Of a DNA stretch of 33,170 nt, positions 7,159 to 15,957 are shown in pieces; position 1 is the first letter of the stretch, and each line of letters opens with the position of its first letter. The translations under genes were made by a program, and so were the position numbers. This DNA comes from JBKJUK01 sp046590705 (lineage in GTDB: Bacteria; Acidobacteriota; Thermoanaerobaculia; Gp7-AA8), in assembly GCA_046590705.1 (NCBI GenBank), contig JBKJUK010000354.1, positions 1 through 33,170 on the forward strand, read 5' to 3'. The notes under the pieces are model-generated. The model was not told the origin of the DNA. It made no database searches and was given only the letters and a program-made list of their open reading frames with translations.

Positions 7159-8304
7159 CTAGCGCAGCTCGATCAAAGTGATCTCGGAGGTCATCCCGAG
7201 ACGAAACGGCACGACCCAGAAACCAGTTCCGGTGTTGATGTACATCTGTGCATTAGCGCGACGGTAGAGACCCATGTGTTCTTTGAGAAACAGCCCGGCC
7301 AGAGAGAGTCTCCAGGGTCTGAAACCAAACTGCCCGCCGTGCGTGTGTCCAGTGAGTGTCAATGGAACATTCGCCGCAACCGCAGCGTCGAAGATTTTTG
7401 GCTGATGGGAAAGAACGACCGTCGTTGCCCCGGGCGGTCTTCCAACCAGGGCCCGAGCGAGATCGGGCTCGAGCGCCTTGTGCTGCGGGTTCCGCTTCGC
7501 CGCTGAGTCCGAGGTTCCTGCCAGCCAGAGGATGGAGCGGTTGCGCGTCAGTGGAACGCCTTCGTTCACCAGAAGGCGAATCCTGCTGTTGCGCAGATCG
7601 GCGGTAAGCTTCTCCGGGGCGCCGTAAATATCGTGATTTCCGAGAACGGCGTAGAGCGGTGTCTCAGCGCGCAGCTTCCTGAATCCGCGCAACAGTTTCG
7701 GGGCGAAGTAGGGATCGTCGTCGACGAGATCGCCGCTGATCAGCACCGCGTCAGGCCGCAGTTCGTTCACGCGCTGAGTGATCTGGTCTAGCCGCGAAGC
7801 GCGAGTGAACATACCGACGTGCAGGTCAGAAAGCAGAACCAGTCTGGTGCCTTGCAGACCGGCGGGAAGACCGGCGATGGTGATGGGGACGACTTCTGTT
7901 CGCAACGGCACCAGCGCCTGATAGCAGCCGACCAGCGCGACTAGCGCGAGGAGTGACAGAAACAGTGTGGATTTCGGGGCAGCGAAGATCGCGAACGTCG
8001 AAGGCCGCCTGCGAATCAGCCACACCAGCGCAACTAACCCGATGAAAGCAGCGTAAATCAGGACAAACATGGCCCACGTGAACCATGGCGGAGCGACCAG
8101 AGCTCTGGCGAATCGAAACGCCGGCGCCGTACGCATCGACATGAGCGGAATCAAAAGCCAGGGCAAATTCCCGCCGACCGCAAGCACTTGAATCAGCCGA
8201 CGACGCCCAGGGTGAACGCGCATAAGCGTTCGGATCACGACCACATTCAGCAGCGCGATCAGAATGAGCGTCGCAACAACCGCTGCAAAGATTCCCCAGT
8301 TCAT
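7159..8304 (-). CDS. Membrane-anchored calcineurin-like metallophosphoesterase (YkuE/YaeI type)
   Basis: A 381-aa protein with about four N-terminal membrane segments (roughly residues 5-25, 38-58, 75-95, 108-128) and a C-terminal phosphoesterase domain. All metal-binding blocks are in order: LLSDLHVG (DxH), SGDLVDD (GDxxD), LGNHDIYG (GNHD), VLSHQP and GHTHGGQ (GHxH). In YkuE/YaeI proteins this architecture places the dimetal site at the membrane and is linked to phospholipid or lipid-A precursor hydrolysis; the substrate here is not known. The ATG at 8304 starts a strongly hydrophobic helix. The stop is 89 bp before the kynureninase-like start on the same strand. Confidence 0.9.
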   Translation of the reverse strand: MNWGIFAAVVATLILIALLNVVVIRTLMRVHPGRRRLIQVLAVGGNLPWLLIPLMSMRTAPAFRFARALVAPPWFTWAMFVLIYAAFIGLVALVWLIRRRPSTFAIFAAPKSTLFLSLLALVALVGCYQALVPLRTEVVPITIAGLPAGLQGTRLVLLSDLHVGMFTRASRLDQITQRVNELRPDAVLISGDLVDDDPYFAPKLLRGFRKLRAETPLYAVLGNHDIYGAPEKLTADLRNSRIRLLVNEGVPLTRNRSILWLAGTSDSAAKRNPQHKALEPDLARALVGRPPGATTVVLSHQPKIFDAAVAANVPLTLTGHTHGGQFGFRPWRLSLAGLFLKEHMGLYRRANAQMYINTGTGFWVVPFRLGMTSEITLIELR

Positions 8305-8679
8305 GCGCGCATTCTAGAGCAGGCCTGGGTGCTGGCTCAGATGGACGGGGCGTTCCACCACAACCATGCAACGTCATTCCGATGAGCAGGCGATGCCCTC
8401 GAGAGCTTGCGCGCTCGATGTGCGAAGAGGAATCTCCGTTCCGCGCCCCACGAATGTAGCGTGACACCGCATCCGCGCGGACCGGAGATTCCTCTTCGCA
8501 GTTACAGCTGCGGTACGCCGCCCATCGCGCGGCTCATCGGAATGACGAGCCGGTGAGGCCGGCGGAGACCGGAATTTGATTCACCAGTCGCCTCGCAATG
8601 ACCCGGGAAGGCCGTGCTACCGTCGCCTCCAACATTCTCCATCCTCCATTCAACATTCTCCATTCAACATTCTCCATTC
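8305..8679. repeat. Intergenic region with family A element and ATTCTCC tract
   Basis: No gene is supported between the divergent metallophosphoesterase and glycosylase genes. It holds family A copy 2 (8372-8547) and an ATTCTCC/ATTCAAC tandem tract at about 8632-8679 that ends at the glycosylase start codon. Confidence 0.7.
8372..8547. repeat. Family A inverted-repeat element, copy 2
   Basis: A 176-bp element with the same CGTCATTCC/GGAATGACG ends. Inner arms GCGAAGAGGAATCTCCG (8422-8438) and CGGAGATTCCTCTTCGC (8483-8499) are identical to copy 1; the loop and connecting sequences differ. Confidence 0.8.
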
Positions 8680-9582
8680 ATGCTCATCCACACTCCTCCC
8701 GACTTTCGTTTCCCCGCCGCCGTCGTTTCTCACGGCTGGTACCAGCTTTCGCCCTTCAGCTGGGACAAGGCAGCAGCCACTCTGAGTCGCACGGAGACCA
8801 TCGGAGGAGAAACGTTCGATCTGCGGATCACCCATAAGGGGGACCGCCTCGTCGCCAGAAGCGCACAATCGCTGAAAGGGGTCGAATCAATTCTGCAGGA
8901 GCGGCTGGCGAGGATGTTTCAGCTTCAGCTGGACCTCGGCAACTTTCATCGTCTTTGTCGCGGCCGCGCCAGCCACAAGCAGATTTCGCGGGCGAAGTTC
9001 GGACGTCTGCTCTGCGGTTCTACTCGATTCGAAGATGCCGTCAAGATCATCGGCACCACCAATACCACCTGGAAGCAGACCGTGCGAATGATCGATCTTC
9101 TGGTGGAGAACTACGGAGCGAAGTCACGCTCGGGGCGCCGCGCGTTTCCGACGCCTGGCGCAATCGCGGCCGCCGACCCTGACGACATGCAGCAGCTCTG
9201 CAGGCTGGGCTATCGGGCCGCCTACATTCATAAGCTGGCAGGCATGCTCGAGAATGGTTCGCTCGATCTGGAGTCACGCACGCTGAACGAACTCACGACC
9301 GACGAGCTATCACGGTTCTTCAGAACGCTGCCTGGAATCGGTCCCTACGGTTCGGCGCATCTGCTGGCCATGGAAGGTCGTCACGATCAGATCGCAGTGG
9401 ACACGGAGTTTCGCCGTTTCGTGCGCGAACAGCATTTCTCCGGCGAAGCGGTCCACGATTCAGAGCTCGTCGCACACTACGCGGCATGGGGAAACTGGCA
9501 ATATCTGGCTTACTGGTCGGAGCTCTGGATGGACATTCGCGCGACGGTGGAGGCGAGCAGCCAAGCGTCTTCTGCGGATTGA
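8680..9582 (+). CDS. HhH-GPD DNA glycosylase (AlkA/OGG-like)
   Basis: A 300-aa base-excision-repair glycosylase. The helix-hairpin-helix lies at about 216-224 (RTLPGIGPYGSAH), followed by catalytic Asp241 in QIAVDTEFRRF, in the order and spacing of AlkA and OGG1. OGG1's catalytic lysine (in GVGTKVAD) is replaced by Tyr223, so this should be a monofunctional glycosylase that leaves an abasic site without cutting the backbone. The N-terminal ~80 residues match the small beta domain of the AlkA/OGG superfamily. ATG 8680 is preferred over an in-frame ATG at 8614, whose extra residues are encoded by the tandem repeat. No Shine-Dalgarno; the repeat word CATTCT lies exactly 6 nt before the ATG. Confidence 0.88.
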   Translation: MLIHTPPDFRFPAAVVSHGWYQLSPFSWDKAAATLSRTETIGGETFDLRITHKGDRLVARSAQSLKGVESILQERLARMFQLQLDLGNFHRLCRGRASHKQISRAKFGRLLCGSTRFEDAVKIIGTTNTTWKQTVRMIDLLVENYGAKSRSGRRAFPTPGAIAAADPDDMQQLCRLGYRAAYIHKLAGMLENGSLDLESRTLNELTTDELSRFFRTLPGIGPYGSAHLLAMEGRHDQIAVDTEFRRFVREQHFSGEAVHDSELVAHYAAWGNWQYLAYWSELWMDIRATVEASSQASSAD

Positions 9583-9688
9583 TCGGAATTATGTTTTTTC
9601 GGGCTTCGTTTGAGGCTGCATTGGTCGACTCTCTCCGTTGGGGCTCTCGAAGGTTCGAGACCGGGGTGGACGACCGCAAAGAGACCAA

Positions 9689-10036
9689 TTGAACGATAGA
9701 ATCAAACAACTCCTCAAGGAACTCGGCAACGCCATCAACGAGTCGATCTCTGCGTCGGCTGAAGTGAATGAACAGATCCAGAAGATCCGGGACGAAGGCT
9801 ACAACCTGTACGTCATGCTCGATGCCACCATCGGTCTCAATCGCGAAGACGAAGACCATCATGGTGAGAACATCCGCGAGGAGCGGTCGGCCGGGCTGGC
9901 TCCAACTGACGTCCGCTTCCGCATCGACATCAACGACCTGAACTTTCTTCGCTCGGTAGGAATCGATCCGACCAGGCGTGTACGATCCACCAAAAAACTC
10001 GAAGGGAAAATTGGAAACGGCGAGGAACAGCAGTAA
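9689..10036 (+). CDS. Small conserved-looking hypothetical protein
   Basis: About 115 aa, family not recognised. The first half is a likely amphipathic helix (RIKQLLKELGNAINESISA, then ASAEVNEQIQKIRDEGY) followed by a charged C-terminus; no membrane segment or signal peptide. It looks like a small cytoplasmic helical protein. The start is uncertain: TTG 9689 begins the well-formed helix and follows AAAGAGA, while another TTG at 9638 would add 17 arginine-rich residues. It ends inside the beginning of rlmN, in another frame, so the two are probably cotranscribed. Confidence 0.6.
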   Translation: MNDRIKQLLKELGNAINESISASAEVNEQIQKIRDEGYNLYVMLDATIGLNREDEDHHGENIREERSAGLAPTDVRFRIDINDLNFLRSVGIDPTRRVRSTKKLEGKIGNGEEQQ

Positions 10037-11099
10037 AGCAAATCTGTACGACTATCCACCGGCGGCCCGCGAGGAACTGCTGGCAGCTGTCGTTCAGCCG
10101 GCCTACCGGGCCAAACAGATCAGCGAATGGGTCGCCCGCGGCGCGGCGTCTTTCGCCGAGATGAGCAATGTCCCTGGCGAGACCAGAGCGCTCCTCGAAG
10201 AACGCTTCGAGCTGACGCTCCCCGCTGTGAAGAAAATCACGGCGGCAGCCCCTGACAGTAGCCAGAAGTATCTCTTCGAACTGCCCGACGGGAATCTGAT
10301 CGAGTCGGTCTATATGCCCATGGGCGAGCGCACCTCGATCTGTCTTTCATCGCAGGCGGGTTGCGCGGTCGGTTGCACCTTCTGCGTCACCGGCTTCTTC
10401 GGTGCCGGTCGCAACCTCACCGTGTCCGAAATGGTGGGGCAATACCTGATGATCCGGAAAGACAAAGCCCTTTCAGCTGAAAGGATGAATGTTGTATTCA
10501 TGGGCATGGGCGAGCCGCTGCTGAACTTCGACAATGTCGTGACTACCATGCAGATCCTCGAGCGCGACATGGCCTGGAAGCGCATGACCCTCTCGACCTC
10601 CGGCATCATCCCGGGCATTCAGGCGCTGGCAAAGCTGCCGCAGCGTCCGAATCTGGCAGTCTCCATCAACGCCCCCGATCAGCAGCGACGCGAGCAGATC
10701 ATGCCCATCACTAAAAAGTATCCTCTCAAGGATCTGATGGCCGCGCTGCGCAGCTACCCACTCGACAAAGGACGCTACATCACGGCGGAGTACGTTCTGC
10801 TGGCAGGATTCAACGATTCGACCGCCGATGCGGAAGCGTTGATACGCCTGCTGCGCGCCGTCCCGGTGAAGGTAAATCTGATTCCCTTCAATGAGGACCC
10901 CAATCTTCCCGAATGGATGAAGCGACCAACCGACAAAGCCATCGACCGCTTCGCCGATGTACTGGCCGCCCGCAAAGTACCTATCACGGTCCGCCGTTCC
11001 AAAGGCCGCGACATTGCCGCAGCCTGTGGCCAGTTGCGGGGGAAAACGGATAAGCGGCCGAAAGCTGATGAACGCAGAACTCAGAACTCAGAACGTTGA
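9978..11099 (+). CDS. rlmN: Dual-specificity RNA methyltransferase RlmN (23S rRNA A2503 / tRNA A37)
   Basis: A radical-SAM enzyme that makes 2-methyladenosine. The cluster motif CAVGCTFC (CX3CX2C) follows SICLSSQ, which holds the cysteine equivalent to E. coli Cys118. MGMGEPLLNFDNV is the SAM-binding GEP motif, and AAACGQLRG near the C-terminus carries the methyl-accepting cysteine (Cys355 equivalent). Length (373 aa) is normal. The start is ambiguous: GTG 9978 is the most upstream; TTG 10011 has AAGGGA 3 nt before it and would give 362 aa. Both overlap the preceding small gene. The C-terminal ~15 residues are read through a TGATGAACGCAGAACTCAG repeat, suggesting the repeat has inserted into or extended the 3' end. 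Confidence 0.95.
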   Translation: MYDPPKNSKGKLETARNSSKANLYDYPPAAREELLAAVVQPAYRAKQISEWVARGAASFAEMSNVPGETRALLEERFELTLPAVKKITAAAPDSSQKYLFELPDGNLIESVYMPMGERTSICLSSQAGCAVGCTFCVTGFFGAGRNLTVSEMVGQYLMIRKDKALSAERMNVVFMGMGEPLLNFDNVVTTMQILERDMAWKRMTLSTSGIIPGIQALAKLPQRPNLAVSINAPDQQRREQIMPITKKYPLKDLMAALRSYPLDKGRYITAEYVLLAGFNDSTADAEALIRLLRAVPVKVNLIPFNEDPNLPEWMKRPTDKAIDRFADVLAARKVPITVRRSKGRDIAAACGQLRGKTDKRPKADERRTQNSER

Positions 11100-11188
11100 A
11101 GTGAGAAAGAAGACGGCGACCGCCTTGTCATCTCGATGCCGGCCCGCGCGGCGCGGCGCGGGGAAATGTGAACTGGCAGGGACGCAGC

Positions 11189-11339
11189 CGTCATTCCGAT
11201 GGAGCGCGCCGTGCTCGATGGCGAGCGCAGATAAGAATGCGACTGAGGAATCTACGCAAAAGGTTCGCGCTAGATATTCACAGCGCAGGCCCTGTGCGTA
11301 GATTCCTCGCACCCTCCCATCCCGCCGCTCGGAATGACG
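11189..11339 (+). repeat. Family B inverted-repeat element, copy 1
   Basis: A 151-bp element with CGTCATTCC/GGAATGACG ends as in family A but different inner arms: GAGGAATCTACGCA (11245-11258) and TGCGTAGATTCCTC (11295-11308). Copies are at 15753-15903 and, inverted, 29356-29505. Confidence 0.8.
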
Positions 11340-11480
11340 GCGCTCCTGCTGATGTACAGAGTTTCTGCTTCTTTTTCTCAGTCGTCGCGCAGCGCGGTTG
11401 CCCGCTCGGGATGAGTTGAAGATTCCTTTCTTACGTCATCGTTCTGCGTTCTGCGTTCATCAGTTCATCGCCTCATCAGC

Positions 11481-11486
11481 TATGCT
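11481..11486 (+). promoter_or_regulatory. Candidate -10 element for the M14 gene
   Basis: TATGCT ends 9 nt before ATG 11496. No Shine-Dalgarno and no convincing -35 box, so a near-leaderless transcript is possible. Confidence 0.35.
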
Positions 11487-11495
11487 TTCCACTCC

Positions 11496-13310
11496 ATGAA
11501 AACCATCCACATCGCCATCCTCGCCACCCTGGCACTCTCCGGAGTTACCGCACTCGCCCAGCAGGCCTCCCGCACCGCCGTTCTTCCGCCAGGTCTCGCC
11601 TGGAACGGTAAGAGTCGCGCACTGGTCGTGCCGAAAGGCGATCGCTGGATCACACCCTCGGAAGTCGACGACCTGCGGACCACCCCGAGCTACGACCAGA
11701 CCGTGGCCTGGCTGCAGAAGCTGGTCGCTGCCGCGCCGCAGCTGAAACTCGCCTCCCTCGGTAAGTCGCCTGAAGGTCGCGACATCTGGATGGTGATCGC
11801 CTCGAAGAATGGAGCGTCCACCCCACAGGAACTGCAGCGCAATGGCAGGCCTACCGTCTTCGCGCAGGCTGGCATTCATTCCGGAGAGATCGACGGCAAG
11901 GACGCCGGACTGATGCTGCTCCGTGACATGACCGTGCGCGGAACAAAGAAAAGCCTTCTGGATAAAGCGAACTTTCTTTTCGTACCGATTTACAGCGTCG
12001 ACGCGCATGAACGTTCCAGCGAGTTCGGCCGCATCAATCAGCGCGGACCAGTAAAATCCGGATGGCGCACGACAGCGCGCAATCTCAATCTCAATCGCGA
12101 CTACATGAAGCTCGACGCACTCGAGACGAGAGCCATGATCTCGGCGCTCAACCGCTGGAATCCGGAGCTCTATATCGACCTGCACGTGACCGACGGCGCC
12201 GACTATCAGTACGACGTGACCTACGGCTTCGACGGACCGCATTCCCACTCCCCAAATATCGCCAGGTGGCTCCAGACCACCTTCGTGCCTCGAGTTGATC
12301 GGGATCTCTTGGCCATGGGGCACATCCCGGGACGCTTCGTTCAAGGAATCGCTGGCGACGATCTGGCGAAGGGCATCATCGAGGGGACCAGTGATCCCCG
12401 CTTCTCGAATGGATACGGAACCCTGCGGCACATGGCTTCGATTCTGGTCGAGAACCATTCACTCAAACCCTACGACCAGCGTGTGCTCGGTATGTACGTG
12501 CTGCTGGAGAGTGCATTACGCAGCGTCGCTGATACCGCTGATGTACTGCGCGCCGCAACCATCAAGGATCGCAACAGCCGGCGCGAGAATGTTCCGCTCA
12601 CATGGACCGTGGATTCCGAGAAGAAGCCCGAGATCATAGAGTTCCTCGGGATCGAGTCGCGCGCTTCGCTGTCGGCAATCTCCGGCGCTGTACAGCGCGA
12701 GTGGCTGGGCAGACCGGTGACCATGAAGATCCCACTCATCACCTCCTTCAAGCCTTCATCGTTCGCGCGAAGGCCGAAGGCCTACTGGATTCCGGCAGCA
12801 TCGACCGAGGTGATCGATCGTTTGCGAATGCATGGCATCAGCATGGAGCAGATCAAGACTCCACGAACCATCGACGTGGAGATGCTTCGCGTGGCCGATC
12901 CGAAATTTGCCGCCGCACCCTTCGAGGGACGGATCATGGTGACCGGAACCTTCACGCCGGAACGTCGAAAAGAAACCTTTGCCGCGAATTCTGTCCGCGT
13001 CGTCACCGACCAGCCGCTGGGTGACGTGGCTATGTTCCTGCTCGAGCCTGCGTCGCCAGACTCATTTTTTCAATGGGGTTTCTTTCACGAAATTCTTCAG
13101 CGAACTGAGTACGTGGAGTCGTACGTGATGGAACCGATGGCCGAGCGAATGCTGGCCGAAGATCCGAAGCTGGCCGCGGCCTTCGAGAAGAAGTTGCTGG
13201 AAGACGAGAAGTTTCGTGCGAGCAGCAGCGAACGTCTGCAGTGGTTCTACGCGAGGACTCCGTTTCAGGACGAACGCTGGAGACTTTACCCGGTAGGAAT
13301 CGAGCGCTGA
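11496..13310 (+). CDS. Secreted M14-family zinc carboxypeptidase
   Basis: A 604-aa exported metallocarboxypeptidase. Residues 1-21 form a Sec signal peptide ending in ALAQQ. The zinc ligands are H128 and E131 (GIHSGEIDG) and H230 (YIDLHVTDG); N200/R202 in NLNRDY match the substrate-binding Asn-Arg pair, and E319 in ILVENHS is the expected general base. The catalytic domain ends near residue 340; the remaining ~260 residues are an accessory region of unknown fold often seen in large bacterial M14 proteins. It probably trims peptides in the periplasm or outside the cell. The stop is 1 bp from the next start, so it forms an operon with the lipid kinase. Confidence 0.92.
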   Translation: MKTIHIAILATLALSGVTALAQQASRTAVLPPGLAWNGKSRALVVPKGDRWITPSEVDDLRTTPSYDQTVAWLQKLVAAAPQLKLASLGKSPEGRDIWMVIASKNGASTPQELQRNGRPTVFAQAGIHSGEIDGKDAGLMLLRDMTVRGTKKSLLDKANFLFVPIYSVDAHERSSEFGRINQRGPVKSGWRTTARNLNLNRDYMKLDALETRAMISALNRWNPELYIDLHVTDGADYQYDVTYGFDGPHSHSPNIARWLQTTFVPRVDRDLLAMGHIPGRFVQGIAGDDLAKGIIEGTSDPRFSNGYGTLRHMASILVENHSLKPYDQRVLGMYVLLESALRSVADTADVLRAATIKDRNSRRENVPLTWTVDSEKKPEIIEFLGIESRASLSAISGAVQREWLGRPVTMKIPLITSFKPSSFARRPKAYWIPAASTEVIDRLRMHGISMEQIKTPRTIDVEMLRVADPKFAAAPFEGRIMVTGTFTPERRKETFAANSVRVVTDQPLGDVAMFLLEPASPDSFFQWGFFHEILQRTEYVESYVMEPMAERMLAEDPKLAAAFEKKLLEDEKFRASSSERLQWFYARTPFQDERWRLYPVGIER

Positions 13311-13311
13311 C

Positions 13312-14184
13312 ATGCGTCTCTGCGTTCTCTACAATCCGAGCGCGGGCCGCGGCCGTGCAAAGAAAAAAATCGACGAAGTCGTGCGTGCATGCGAAGCGGC
13401 CGGACCCACTGATGTCATCGAGACCAGAGACGCACTGCATCTATCGAGTGCCGCGGCCGCAGCATCGCGGGACGACTACGACCGAATCATTCTCTGCGGT
13501 GGTGATGGAACGCTGAACCTGGCACTGCGCGATCTCGATCTCTCGAACGCGAAGCTCGCCCTCATTCCCCTTGGCACCGGCGACGACTTTGCCGGCGCTC
13601 TGAACATTCCGAAGGACACCACTGCTGCCATACGCATCGCGCTCGGAACTGAACTGCGCACAGTGGATGTGGCCGTCGTCAACGGAGTCCGTTACCTCGG
13701 GATAGCAGGCGTAGGCTTCGATTCCGAGGTCTCTGAACACGCCAATCAAGTTCGCTTCCTCAGCGGTCCACTCGTTTATCTCTACTCGATTTTTGCAGTC
13801 CTCCGACGCTTCAAGCCGCTCATGCTCACCGTGCAGAACGAGGCGCCGCATGAAGTGATGTTCGCGGTGGTCGCAAACTCATTCCGCTATGGTGGAGGAA
13901 TCCGCATCGCACCGATGGCGGCCGTCGATGACGGAATCCTCGATCTGGTGATGGTAGGCAAGACCAGCAGACGCGATCTACTGAAGAACCTCCCGCGTTC
14001 TTATCGTGGAGAACACATACTTCTTCCCCACGTGACGTCTCGCACTGGAGCAAGTTTCACCCTCGACACATCGTCGCCGGCCTTGATCTACGCTGACGGT
14101 GAAAGGGTAGCTGTGACACCGGCCACGTTCACAGTCATGCGGCAGGCGCTGAAAATCGCAGCGGCTTCGCCGAATGGAAGATGA
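13312..14184 (+). CDS. Diacylglycerol-kinase-fold lipid kinase (YegS/DagK family)
   Basis: A 290-aa soluble kinase of the DAGK catalytic family, expected to phosphorylate diacylglycerol or another lipid at the membrane surface using ATP. The nucleotide-binding motif GGDGT is at 63-67, preceded by the usual N-terminal YNPSAGRGRA. PLGTGDDFAGALNIP (86-100) is the conserved substrate-site block, and YADGE near the C-terminus is the usual end motif. The start lies 1 bp after the carboxypeptidase stop, without a good Shine-Dalgarno, indicating translational coupling. Lipid substrate not determinable from sequence. Confidence 0.9.
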   Translation: MRLCVLYNPSAGRGRAKKKIDEVVRACEAAGPTDVIETRDALHLSSAAAAASRDDYDRIILCGGDGTLNLALRDLDLSNAKLALIPLGTGDDFAGALNIPKDTTAAIRIALGTELRTVDVAVVNGVRYLGIAGVGFDSEVSEHANQVRFLSGPLVYLYSIFAVLRRFKPLMLTVQNEAPHEVMFAVVANSFRYGGGIRIAPMAAVDDGILDLVMVGKTSRRDLLKNLPRSYRGEHILLPHVTSRTGASFTLDTSSPALIYADGERVAVTPATFTVMRQALKIAAASPNGR

Positions 14185-14339
14185 AGAATGGAGAAGGGAG
14201 AATGAAAGTCAACAAGCATTCTGACCAGACTCGAGAGGATTACTCGTAGGGGCGAACTGCGTTCGCCCGCTCTCCCGGCCGTTCGCGAAAGGACACCGGG
14301 GAGCGGGCGCGCGCAACGCGCCCCTACCGTCAATTCAGC
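14185..14339. repeat. GGAGAAT tract and family C hairpin
   Basis: Immediately after the lipid-kinase stop come GAATGGAGAAGGGAGAAT units (14189-14206). An 82-bp element at 14246-14327 begins GTAGGGGCG and ends CGCCCCTAC, with inner words GCGTTCGCCCGCTC and GAGCGGGCGCGCGC forming a GC-rich hairpin. The element may double as a terminator of the upstream operon. Confidence 0.75.
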
Positions 14340-14376
14340 GTGAAATTAATCGGCATTCCCCAGTCACCATTCTTCG

Positions 14377-14382
14377 AAGGAG
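14377..14382 (+). promoter_or_regulatory. Shine-Dalgarno site deciding the HtrA start
   Basis: AAGGAG lies 5 nt before TTG 14388 and supports this start over an in-frame GTG at 14340. Confidence 0.75.
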
Positions 14383-14387
14383 TTCCC

Positions 14388-15746
14388 TTGAACATTCCGC
14401 GTCGCTTCCGACTCATCCTCGTCGCCGTCATTGCCTTCAGTTGCCGGCAGGCTGCTGATGTGACTTCCGCGGCTCCGTTGCAATCGGCCGCGCCGCGGGT
14501 TTCTGAAATCAGCGCCGAGCGGAGAACACCGGTGGTCGTAGCCGTACACAACGTCATGCCCTCAGTGGTGAACATTCAGACCGAGTCGACCATCCGTGAG
14601 CGACTGGTCGATCCCTTTTTCGGCGATCTCGGACGGGATCGCGCCTACAAGTCACAGTCTGTCGGTTCAGGCTTCGTCTGGGCCAGCGACGGCATCATCG
14701 TCACCAACAATCACGTGGTGGAAGGCGCATCACAGGTGCTGGTCAACTTCAGCGACAAGCGGCAGCTTCCAGCGCGGGTGATCGGGGTCGATCCTGACAG
14801 CGATCTGGCCGTGCTCCGCGTCGATGCGAAGAATCTCACTGCAGCATCGATCGGCAGATCGGTAGATCTCCTGATTGGCGAGACGGTCATTGCGGTCGGA
14901 AATCCGTTTGGGCTCAGTGGCAGCGTTACCACCGGCGTTGTATCTGCGACCGGGAGATCGGTCCCGTCGAAGGAAGAGGGACGAACCTATACCGACTTCA
15001 TCCAGACCGATGCTTCCATCAACCCGGGCAACTCCGGAGGCCCGCTCCTCAACATCGAGGGAAAGGTCATCGGCATCAACGTAGCCATCTACGCGCAGGG
15101 TCAGGGAATCGGCTTCGCCATCCCCGTCGATCGCGCGCGAAAAATCGTCGAGGATCTCCGAAAATTCGGAGAAGTGCACAGTGCCTGGATCGGAGCAGTC
15201 ACAGCCACGATCACTCCCGAAGAAGCACGCCGCCTCGGACTGAAATCTGAAAGAGGTGCACTCGTCACACGAGTGTTCACCGGCTCGCCCGCTGATCGGG
15301 CCGGCATTCGACCAGGAGACGTCATCCTTTCAGTCGGTGGTCAGCCGATCGAATCGCGGGAAGAGTTCTCGACACGCACGGCCACTGCCACGACCGGACG
15401 TTCTCTTTCAATCGAAATCCGCAGGCAGGACTCGACCACAACGATCAACATCACCCCCATCGATGCTCCTGCCGATCTGGGGGCCAGAATTCTCGCTGAG
15501 ATCAGTGGCCTGACAGTTCGCGACAGTGGAGAAGGTGTGCAGATTTCAGAGGTTCGTCGGGGATCGCGCGGCGAATCGATCGGCCTCGAACCGGGCGATA
15601 CCATCGTAGGAGTGAACGGCGTGGAGATCTCGTCCGTGAAGGAACTCTTCTCACAACTGCAACGCTCGGCAGAGCGCGCCTCAGCGGTGCTGTCAGTCGC
15701 CCGAGGACGCTACATCTACTCACTCTCGTTCCCGCTTGGGCAGTGA
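14388..15746 (+). CDS. HtrA/DegP-family serine protease with two PDZ domains
   Basis: A 452-aa envelope quality-control protease. The trypsin-like domain has the catalytic triad H109 (TNNHVV), D139 (DSDLAVLRV) and S216 (NPGNSGGPL). Two PDZ domains follow, with clear GIRPGDVILSVGG and GLEPGDTIVGVNG motifs. The N-terminus has a short charged-plus-hydrophobic signal ending at Cys19 (IAFSC); it could be a lipoprotein signal, though Ala rather than Leu precedes it in the lipobox. The TTG start at 14388 is supported by AAGGAG 5 nt upstream. A proline/serine-rich linker follows the signal. It appears to be transcribed alone. Confidence 0.93.
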   Translation: MNIPRRFRLILVAVIAFSCRQAADVTSAAPLQSAAPRVSEISAERRTPVVVAVHNVMPSVVNIQTESTIRERLVDPFFGDLGRDRAYKSQSVGSGFVWASDGIIVTNNHVVEGASQVLVNFSDKRQLPARVIGVDPDSDLAVLRVDAKNLTAASIGRSVDLLIGETVIAVGNPFGLSGSVTTGVVSATGRSVPSKEEGRTYTDFIQTDASINPGNSGGPLLNIEGKVIGINVAIYAQGQGIGFAIPVDRARKIVEDLRKFGEVHSAWIGAVTATITPEEARRLGLKSERGALVTRVFTGSPADRAGIRPGDVILSVGGQPIESREEFSTRTATATTGRSLSIEIRRQDSTTTINITPIDAPADLGARILAEISGLTVRDSGEGVQISEVRRGSRGESIGLEPGDTIVGVNGVEISSVKELFSQLQRSAERASAVLSVARGRYIYSLSFPLGQ

Positions 15747-15957
15747 CGCGACCGTCATTCCGAAGGAGCGCGCCCTGCTCGGCAGGAAGCGGCAATAGAG
15801 CTGCGACTGAGGAATCTACGCAAAAGGATCGCGCTCAATATTTTCAGCGCGGTCCCTTAGCGTAGATCCCTCGCACCCACCCATCCCGCCGCTGGGGATG
15901 ACGACTGCCCGCAACTACTGGTTACTGGCTCCTCAACTACACGCTACTGGTTACCGG
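15747..15957. repeat. Family B element copy 2 and TACTGGTTACTGG tract
   Basis: A 151-bp family B element spans 15753-15903: CGTCATTCC start, CTGAGGAATCTACGC and AGCGTAGATCCCTCG arms, GGGATGACG end. It is followed by ACTACTGGTTACTGG/CTACTGGTTACCGG units to about 15963, reaching into the convergent response-regulator gene's 3' end. With convergent genes on both sides, the hairpin could serve as a shared terminator. Confidence 0.75.

Larger units (their letters stand above)
11100..11495. repeat. Intergenic region with family B element and GTTCTGC units
   Basis: No gene is supported. It holds AACGCAGAACTCAG units at 11068-11097 (overlapping the rlmN end), a family B inverted-repeat element (11189-11339), and GTTCTGCGTTCTGCGTTC at 11440-11457, complementary to the first units. 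A -10-like TATGCT at 11481-11486 precedes the carboxypeptidase start. Confidence 0.7.

Noticed and set aside
11189..11339. tRNA or structured ncRNA gene
   Set aside because: Strong inverted symmetry, but no cloverleaf, and the same sequence recurs at two other sites as an element.
14340..14387. GTG start for the HtrA protease
   Set aside because: AAGGAG lies 5 nt before TTG 14388, and the signal peptide begins there.
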